Assembly (NCBI GenBank): GCA_014871665.1
Contig: WGSL01000063.1
Location: 1-11,198, forward strand
Origin: Collinsella sp.
GTDB lineage: Bacteria > Actinomycetota > Coriobacteriia > Coriobacteriales > Coriobacteriaceae
DNA length: 11,198 nt
Direction: 5' to 3'
The notes under the pieces are model-generated. The model had not been told where the DNA came from, did no database searches, and worked only from the letters and a program-made list of their open reading frames with translations. Every line of letters starts with the position of its first letter. Within the stretch, counting starts at the first letter, position 1. The position numbers were made by a program, and so were the translations under genes. This document shows positions 6,712-11,198 of this stretch, one piece after another.

Positions 6712-7539
6712 ATGATTGATGCGTGTCCCGAACCCGCTGTGCTCTTTTTTGACGTGGACGGCACGCTGACGTCGTTCGATCCCGACAACATGACCGACAA
6801 GGACTTTTCGGCGGTTCGCCCCTCGCAGGCGGTCGTCGAGGCGTTTCATCGCCTGCGCAATGCGGGTCACCAGGCATTTATCTGCACGGGTCGTCCCTTG
6901 TGGCTGATCGCCGATGGCCTGCGCGCGCTGAACCCGGCGGGCGTCGTTGCCATGGCGGGCGCCACACTCGAGGTCGAGGGCCGCGTGGTGCATGAGGACT
7001 GCTTTGACGAGGACGTTATCGAGGAGCTTGCGCGCCGTATGGCCGCGGCAGGGATTGAGGCCTTTTTCGAGACCAACGTGGCTACTTTTGCCCTGGAACC
7101 CGCGGGTGTTGAGCAGTCGTCTCTGATCGGCACTTCCGTGGTGCACGGCGCCGAGGAGATGCGCGTCGACGGCAGTCTGCGCGTGGGCAAGGTATGCCTC
7201 AATGTGCCCAGTTTGGCTCGCGTAGCCAATGATGACGGCTTTATCGATTGCGAGTTTGAGCTGTGCAACACCGGTGGTCAGAATCGCGAGCTGAGCCCCA
7301 AGGGCATCGACAAGGGCGTGGGCGTGGCGCGAGCGCTGGAATACCTGGGTCGCACCGGCAACGCGCGCACCTTTGGCTTTGGCGATTCGGGCAACGACCT
7401 GGGCATGCTCGCCGCCGTCGAGACGGCTGTCGCCATGGGCAACGCCATGCCTGAGGTCAAGGCAGTCGCCGACTACGTGACCGACGATGTCGCACACGAC
7501 GGTACCGTCACAGCGATGCAGCATTTCGGCCTCATCTAA
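6712..7539 (+). CDS. Cof-type HAD-superfamily (IIB) phosphatase, substrate unknown
   Basis: 275 residues. HAD motif I is FFDVDGTLT with nucleophile Asp14 and acid/base Asp16. Motif II is FICTGRP (Thr59). The motif III lysine is Lys197 in SPKGIDKGVG, and motif IV is FGFGDSGNDLGML (Asp225, Asp229). The cap of about 100 residues between motifs II and III and the SPKGIDKG signature place it in the Cof/type IIB branch, which dephosphorylates sugar phosphates and related small metabolites in the cytoplasm. The ATG at 6712 was chosen because GAAAGGA (6699-6705) lies 6 bases upstream; an earlier in-frame ATG at 6676 would lie on the predicted -10 region. All catalytic residues are present. It is divergent from rlmKL and upstream of the transaldolase gene, with 194 bases between, so sugar-phosphate metabolism is a natural but unproven context. 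Confidence 0.9.
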   Translation: MIDACPEPAVLFFDVDGTLTSFDPDNMTDKDFSAVRPSQAVVEAFHRLRNAGHQAFICTGRPLWLIADGLRALNPAGVVAMAGATLEVEGRVVHEDCFDEDVIEELARRMAAAGIEAFFETNVATFALEPAGVEQSSLIGTSVVHGAEEMRVDGSLRVGKVCLNVPSLARVANDDGFIDCEFELCNTGGQNRELSPKGIDKGVGVARALEYLGRTGNARTFGFGDSGNDLGMLAAVETAVAMGNAMPEVKAVADYVTDDVAHDGTVTAMQHFGLI

Positions 7540-7733
7540 TGAATCCCGCGTTCTGACGTTTGCTCAAACTGCGACTCTTTGCTTTTGCATGCTCAATCGA
7601 TTTATCAATCCAAACACTGAGGTGTTTATACCGTTCGCCGAGAAGATAAAAAAACCGCAGCTCACGCCTTGATAAACGTAGGTAAAGTGTTTAGCAGTTT
7701 AACGCCCATGTGCAAGCGAAAGGAATCAGGCAG
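7540..7733 (+). other. AT-richer intergenic leader upstream of the transaldolase gene
   Basis: This stretch is clearly more AT-rich than the genes around it and probably holds the transaldolase promoter. A -35-like TTGATA at 7669-7674 is visible but no good -10 follows at 16-18 bases (only TTAGCA). A short hairpin, AAACAC TGAG GTGTTT, occupies 7612-7627 and lacks a T tract, so it is more likely an operator-like palindrome than a terminator. I saw no convincing gene; a 61-codon open frame across the region starts inside the HAD gene and lacks a ribosome-binding site. Confidence 0.35.
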
Positions 7734-8438
7734 ATGGCAATCAAGGTGTTCGCTGACGGTGCAAACCTCGAGGGCATGCTCGACATGTACGAGAACGGCA
7801 ACGTTCAGGGTTTCACGACCAACCCGTCCCTTATGAAGAAGGGCGGCGTGACGGATTACCGCGCGTTTGCCAAAGAGGTCCTGACCCACATCACCGATGT
7901 ATCCGTGTCGTTTGAGGTCTTTGCCGACGACGTCGAGACCATGGAGGTCGAGGCGCGCGAGATTGCTACCTGGGCCGAGAACGTCTACGTCAAGATTCCG
8001 TGCGTGACCACCAAGGGCGAGTCCACCGCCGAGCTGGTCCGCAAGCTTTCGGCCGACGGCATCAAGGTCAACGTCACCACCATCTTTACGCCTACGCAGG
8101 TTGATGAGATGGTCGAGGCCGTTGACGCCGAGACGCCGTCCATCATCTCGCTCTTTGCCGGCCGTATCGCCGATACCGGCGTCGACCCCATTCCGTTTAT
8201 GACGGAGTCGGTCAAGAAGGCCGCCGCCAAGCCCAACTGTGAGGTCCTATGGGCGTCCACGCGTGAGCTTATCAACATCTACCAGGCCGAGGCCTGCGGT
8301 TGCCAGATCATCACGGTACCCAACAGCATCCTGGCCAAGCGCAAGAACATCGGTCGCGACCCGTACGAGGTCTCGCTCGATACCGTGCGCGGTTTTGCCA
8401 AGGATATCGCGGCGCTCGGTTTCCATATCCTGCCGTAG
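7734..8438 (+). CDS. tal: transaldolase (short, FSA-like subfamily)
   Basis: 234 residues forming a single TIM barrel of the transaldolase family, close in length to E. coli fructose-6-phosphate aldolase (220). The Schiff-base lysine is Lys87 in VYVKIPCVTTKGE. Other family motifs are FTTNPSLM (27-34), NVTTIFTP (113-120), SLFAGRIAD (139-147), WASTRE (173-178) and ITVPNSIL (193-200). Two positions point to true transaldolase rather than aldolase: Glu61 in SFEVFAD where FSA has Gln59, and Phe141 in SLFAGRI where FSA has Tyr131. Transaldolase moves a dihydroxyacetone unit between sedoheptulose-7-phosphate and glyceraldehyde-3-phosphate in the non-oxidative pentose phosphate pathway. The ATG at 7734 fits GAAAGGA at 7717-7723; an in-frame GTG at 7710 would add 8 unconserved residues. 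The last codons are repeated downstream at 8565-8593. Confidence 0.85.
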   Translation: MAIKVFADGANLEGMLDMYENGNVQGFTTNPSLMKKGGVTDYRAFAKEVLTHITDVSVSFEVFADDVETMEVEAREIATWAENVYVKIPCVTTKGESTAELVRKLSADGIKVNVTTIFTPTQVDEMVEAVDAETPSIISLFAGRIADTGVDPIPFMTESVKKAAAKPNCEVLWASTRELINIYQAEACGCQIITVPNSILAKRKNIGRDPYEVSLDTVRGFAKDIAALGFHILP

Positions 8439-8468
8439 CGCGAACACCGACTGTACCGTGGGCTGTTC

Positions 8469-8540
8469 GCCCCGGCCTTTCCTTTCCCTATCGCTCACGC
8501 GCTCCGCGAGGGTCGCGCTAGGCAAAGGAAAGGCCGGGGC
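8469..8540. repeat. 72-bp palindromic element with 17-bp perfect arms
   Basis: Arms 8469-8485 and 8524-8540 are perfectly complementary (GCCCCGGCCTTTCCTTT against AAAGGAAAGGCCGGGGC). After one C-C mismatch the stem continues for 4 bp (8487-8490 with 8519-8522), and a GCGC/GCGC pair (8499-8502 with 8515-8518) can form inside. It starts 30 bases after the tal stop. No T tract follows on either strand, so it is not a typical terminator; a REP-like or MITE-like palindrome is more likely. Confidence 0.75.
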
Positions 8541-8564
8541 TGCCGGCACGAGCTTGCCAGCAAG

Positions 8565-8593
8565 TTGGCGCTTGGCTTCCATATCCTTCCGTG
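8565..8593 (+). pseudogene. fragment duplicating the last codons of tal
   Basis: Positions 8567-8593 match 8412-8438, the end of tal, at 23 of 27 bases and encode ALGFHILP exactly as tal does. Three of the four differences are silent third-position changes; the fourth turns the TAG stop into TGG. The similarity fades upstream of 8565. The silent pattern suggests a remnant of a once-functional, diverged tal copy rather than a chance match. Confidence 0.6.
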
Positions 8594-8594
8594 G

Positions 8595-8642
8595 GCAAAG
8601 GTACCCCCGCCTGCGCCGTGCAAAATTGAGAGTATTCAGCAA
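8595..8642 (+). repeat. left arm of a 48-bp inverted repeat
   Basis: It begins GCAAAGGTACCCCC (8595-8608), then 9 variable bases, then a 25-base block at 8618-8642 beginning GTGCAAAAT. The same two blocks with the same 9-base spacing occur inverted at 8763-8810: the 14-base block is identical and the 25-base block has 3 mismatches. It lies directly after the tal fragment. Confidence 0.75.
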
Positions 8643-8679
8643 GGTAAAGGTCTTTATCAGTTAACCGAAGCATGGAACG

Positions 8680-8731
8680 GCCCCCGTTTTGGCTCTGACG
8701 ACGCTAAAACGGGGGCTGTTTTTTGCTTTTT
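8680..8731 (+). terminator. intrinsic terminator for tal, inside the inverted repeat
   Basis: Arms GCCCCCGTTTTGGC (8680-8693) and GCTAAAACGGGGGC (8703-8716) form a 14-bp stem with one G-T wobble and a 9-base loop, followed by TGTTTTTTGCTTTTT. The T tract is only on the + strand, so it stops transcription from tal before it enters tex. Confidence 0.88.
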
Positions 8732-8762
8732 CGTCTCTGAGGGGCATCCGGAACGGTGGAAT

Positions 8763-8810
8763 TTGCAGAATACTCGCGATTTTGCACATCGCTACAGGGG
8801 GTACCTTTGC
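8763..8810 (-). repeat. right arm of a 48-bp inverted repeat
   Basis: This is the inverted partner of 8595-8642. On the minus strand it starts 9 bases after the tex stop codon, just as the left arm starts directly after the tal fragment on the plus strand. This arm also carries two TTTGCA hexamers 19 bases apart (8762-8767 and 8781-8786). Confidence 0.75.
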
Positions 8811-8819
8811 TTTGGCGGT

Positions 8820-10967
8820 TTACTTGCCCTGCACCATGGTGAGCGAGATCTTCTTGCGGTCGCGATCGACCTTTTCGACCCACACCTTGACCGTGTCACC
8901 GACGCGCACGACGTCGCTGGGGTGCTTGACAAAGCGGTTGGCCAGCTTGGAGATATGTACGAGGCCGTCCTGGTGCACTCCCACGTCGACGAAGGCGCCA
9001 AAGTCCACAACGTTGCGCACCGTGCCCTTGAGTTCCATGCCGGGTTCCAGGTCGTCGATGGAAAGCGCCGAGCGGCTAAAGACCACCTTGGGCGCGTCAT
9101 CGCGCGGGTCGCGACCGGGCTTCTTGAGCTCGTTAACGATGTCGATGAGCGTGAGGGTGCCGCAGCTCAGGTCGCTTGCCAGCGCCGAGATGCTGCCCAG
9201 GCGGCGCTCGATGTCGGGCACGCCGCCGCGGCTGAGCTCGCTTGCTTTAACGCCGGCGCGTTCTAGGACGGACGTGGCCACCTCGTAGCTCTCGGGGTGG
9301 ACGCTTGTCGCGTCGAGTGGGTTCCTGCCGCCGCTAATGCGCAAAAAGCCCGCGGCGTTGAGATATGCCTTGGGTCCCAGCTTGGGGACCTTCTTGAGCT
9401 GGCGGCGATCGGTAAAGGCGCCGTTTTCCTCGCGGTAGGCCACGATGTTTTTGGCCACGCTCGGCGTGATGCCCGATACGTATCCCAGCAGGCTCGCGCT
9501 CGCGGTGTTTACGTCGACGCCCACGCGGTTGACGACGTCCTCAACCACGTGGCCCAGGGTGCGCGAAAGCTCGGTCTGGTCAAGGTCGTGCTGGTACTGG
9601 CCCACGCCGATGGACTGGGGCGGGATCTTGACGAGCTCTGCCAGCGGGTCCTGCAGGCGGCGGCCCAGGCTCATGGCGCCGCGCACGGTGACGTCCAGGT
9701 CGGGGTATTCCTGGCTGGCGAGCTCGGAGGCGGAGTACACCGATGCGCCGGCCTCGTTGACGATGGTGTAGCGAAGGCTGGGCGCCTGCTCGGCAATGAA
9801 CTCCGAGACGACTTCCTCGGTCTCGCGGCTGGCGGTGCCGTTGCCGATGACGATGGTGTTGACGCCGTCCTTTTTGACGAGGCGGGCGAGCTCGCGCTTG
9901 GTGCCGGAGACGTCGTGGCGCGGCTTGGTGGGATAGACCACGCCGTGGTCGAGCAGCTTGCCGGTCTCGTCCATGACGGCGACCTTGCAGCCGGTGCGGT
10001 AGCCCGGATCGAGCGCGAGCACGCGGGCACCGCGCACGGGGCGTGCCGAGAGCAGGCCCTCGAGATTCTTGGCAAAGACATTGATGGCCTCGGTCTGCGC
10101 GCGGACGGTGAGCTTGGCGCGGGCCTCGCGCTCCAGCGAGGGGGCCATGAGGCGCTTGTAACCGTCGGCGATGGCGGCATCGAAGACGGGCGCGAAGACG
10201 CCCTGGCGTCGGGGCCAACGGCTGCCGAGGCGTGCCGTGGCAGCGGCGCCGTCGACGTTCACGCGCACGCGGAGCTTGCCCTCGCGCTCGCCGCGGTCGA
10301 TAGCCAGCACGCGGTGGTTGGGTATACGGCGCAGCGGCTCATCATAGCTGTAGTACGGCTCGTAGGGAGTCTTCTCCGCGGGGTCGGTCGCCTCGACGAC
10401 GATATCGGCGGTGTTTTGCGTAAAGGCGCGCAGGTCGGCGACGTTCTCGGGGTCTTCGGCCACCGTCTCGGCCACGATGTCCGCCGCGCCGGCGAGCGCC
10501 TTCTCGGGCGTGTCGAAGCCGGCTTCCTCGTTGACGTAGGCCGCGGCGGTGTCGAGCGCGCTGCCCTTGGCGGATGCCTGCATGATGATCATGTTGGCAA
10601 GCGGCTCCAGGCCTGCCTCGCGGGCCTTCTGTGCGCGGGTCATGCGCTTTTTGCGGTAGGGCTTGTAGAGGTCCTCGACACGCTGGAGCTGCGTGGCCTC
10701 GCGAATTTGCTGTTCGAGCTCGGGCGTAAGTTTGCCCTGGGCGTCGATGAGCAGAATGACGTCCTCTTTGCGCTGTTCAAGATTGCGCAGGTAAGACAGG
10801 CGCTCGTCGAGTGTGCGCAGGGCGACGTCGTCCATTCCGCCCGTGGCTTCCTTGCGGTAGCGCGAGATAAAGGGGATGGTGTTGCCCTCGTCGATGAGCT
10901 TGACGGCTGCCTCGATGTTGGCGGCCTTAAGGTTGAGCTCGTGGGCGAGCTGGGCGATAAGATCCAT
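8820..10967 (-). CDS. tex: Tex family S1 RNA-binding protein (YhgF/Tex)
   Basis: 715 residues (E. coli YhgF has 773). The N-terminal helical region (1-200) includes NTIPFISRYRKEATGGMDD and VEDLYKPYRKKRMTRAQKAR, hallmark Tex sequences. The YqgF/RNase H-like domain (about 315-450) has ALDPGYRTGCKVAVMD and IVIGNGTASRETE. The helix-hairpin-helix region (about 480-545) has VGVDVNTASASLL and KVPKLGPKAYLNAAGFLRI. The S1 domain (about 640-711) has GTVRNVVDFGAFVDVGVHQDG and ends SLTM. Tex proteins bind nucleic acid and are related to eukaryotic Spt6; their exact bacterial role is unsettled. The ATG at 10965-10967 was chosen because AAGGAG lies 4 bases upstream on the minus strand and because the protein then begins MDLIAQLAHELNL, as family members do. 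The frame extends 29 codons further upstream without conserved residues. All domains look complete. Confidence 0.95.
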   Translation of the reverse strand: MDLIAQLAHELNLKAANIEAAVKLIDEGNTIPFISRYRKEATGGMDDVALRTLDERLSYLRNLEQRKEDVILLIDAQGKLTPELEQQIREATQLQRVEDLYKPYRKKRMTRAQKAREAGLEPLANMIIMQASAKGSALDTAAAYVNEEAGFDTPEKALAGAADIVAETVAEDPENVADLRAFTQNTADIVVEATDPAEKTPYEPYYSYDEPLRRIPNHRVLAIDRGEREGKLRVRVNVDGAAATARLGSRWPRRQGVFAPVFDAAIADGYKRLMAPSLEREARAKLTVRAQTEAINVFAKNLEGLLSARPVRGARVLALDPGYRTGCKVAVMDETGKLLDHGVVYPTKPRHDVSGTKRELARLVKKDGVNTIVIGNGTASRETEEVVSEFIAEQAPSLRYTIVNEAGASVYSASELASQEYPDLDVTVRGAMSLGRRLQDPLAELVKIPPQSIGVGQYQHDLDQTELSRTLGHVVEDVVNRVGVDVNTASASLLGYVSGITPSVAKNIVAYREENGAFTDRRQLKKVPKLGPKAYLNAAGFLRISGGRNPLDATSVHPESYEVATSVLERAGVKASELSRGGVPDIERRLGSISALASDLSCGTLTLIDIVNELKKPGRDPRDDAPKVVFSRSALSIDDLEPGMELKGTVRNVVDFGAFVDVGVHQDGLVHISKLANRFVKHPSDVVRVGDTVKVWVEKVDRDRKKISLTMVQGK

Positions 10968-11198
10968 GGGACTCCTTGCGTTTAAGGTGCGTTTGCAGCA
11001 CAGGGCTACCAAGGATACCACCCGTTTCAAAAGACTGTTTTGGGCCCGCGCCACGAAAACGACCTATCTACTACGTTTGAACCGTATGGGTCGACCATCC
11101 CCCGGTTTTCCGAGAATGCGCAAGCCGTCTACCTGCGCTTTTGATTACGGGCTTTAGCCTGTGCGGGGCGCGCAGCGCGCCGCATCAGAAACCACCCG
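10968..11198 (-). other. region upstream of tex, no confident gene
   Basis: These 231 bases contain the tex ribosome-binding site and presumably its promoter. A TTGAAA on the minus strand (11025-11030) resembles a -35 but has no good -10. GGTCGACC at 11089-11096 is an 8-bp palindrome, and GGCGCGC A GCGCGCC (11166-11180) is a GC-rich palindrome. A minus-strand frame open from the window edge ends at TAA 11154-11156 and gives only 14 residues; it could be the end of an upstream gene but cannot be tested here. Confidence 0.4.

Larger units (their letters stand above)
8439..8819. other. 381-bp non-coding region between convergent tal and tex
   Basis: No credible gene lies here. It holds, in order, a 72-bp palindrome, a short copy of the end of tal, a 48-bp arm, an intrinsic terminator and the inverted 48-bp arm, which ends 9 bases before the tex stop. 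Each is listed separately. Confidence 0.8.

Noticed and set aside
7487..7672. 61-codon open frame between the HAD and tal genes
   Set aside because: It starts inside the HAD gene, has no ribosome-binding site and no conserved-looking features.
7734..8438. fructose-6-phosphate aldolase (FSA) identity for the transaldolase gene
   Set aside because: Length fits FSA, but Glu61 and Phe141 match transaldolase rather than the Gln and Tyr of E. coli FSA, so transaldolase is preferred.
8565..9266. 233-codon open frame on the + strand starting at TTG 8565
   Set aside because: It runs from the tal fragment through the terminator and into the antisense of tex. Only the first eight residues have meaning, as a tal remnant.
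9297..10985. 562-codon open frame on the + strand opposite tex
   Set aside because: It is fully antisense to a complete, motif-rich Tex protein. Its translation is Gly/Ala/Val/Asp-rich with no recognisable domain, as expected from GC-rich codon bias on the opposite strand.
8820..11054. longer Tex with 29 extra N-terminal residues
   Set aside because: The AAGGAG site and the family-typical N-terminus favour the ATG at 10967. The extension has no conserved residues and begins at a GTG without a clear ribosome-binding site.
11154..11198. C-terminal end of another minus-strand gene at the window edge
   Set aside because: Only 14 residues are visible and they overlap a GC-rich palindrome; nothing identifies them as coding.

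Overview
The window reads as a chromosomal core region of a GC-rich, codon-biased bacterium. Gene order and protein style (kup beside a KdpD/KdpE-type pair, a long RlmKL, a transaldolase, Tex) suggest a gut actinobacterium of the Coriobacteriia, most likely Collinsella or a close relative. That assignment is inference from the look of the proteins, not a database result. No phage, plasmid, CRISPR, tRNA or rRNA features were seen.

Layout. Positions 2-1270 (+) hold the C-terminal two thirds of a Kup potassium transporter, cut by the window edge. It is followed by a 64-residue single-pass membrane protein (1332-1526). A strong hairpin with a T tract (1572-1618) then precedes a two-gene operon, 1639-3264 and 3269-3982. 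These encode a KdpD-like sensor kinase lacking the usual N-terminal KdpD/Usp half, and its KdpE-like response regulator. A long stem-loop (4007-4073) sits between kdpE and the convergent rlmKL gene (4078-6636, -). A 75-bp divergent promoter region separates rlmKL from a Cof-type HAD phosphatase (6712-7539, +). A transaldolase follows (7734-8438, +). Last is tex (8820-10967, -), convergent with the transaldolase gene.

How the genes relate. Kup and the KdpDE pair form a plausible potassium-response neighbourhood, although no kdpFABC pump is in view. RlmKL (23S rRNA methylation) and Tex (nucleic-acid-binding S1 protein) are housekeeping RNA-related functions. The transaldolase belongs to the non-oxidative pentose phosphate pathway. 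The HAD phosphatase has no assigned substrate.

The least ordinary part is the 381-bp gap between the transaldolase gene and tex. It holds a 72-bp palindrome with 17-bp perfect arms, a second copy of the last codons of the transaldolase gene with silent differences only, and a pair of 48-bp inverted arms enclosing an intrinsic terminator. A second point of note is that the RlmL half of RlmKL lacks recognisable SAM-binding and NPPY catalytic motifs, while the RlmK half looks intact. I did not find a convincing new multi-gene system; the findings are leads at the level of repeats and of domain degeneration or reduction.
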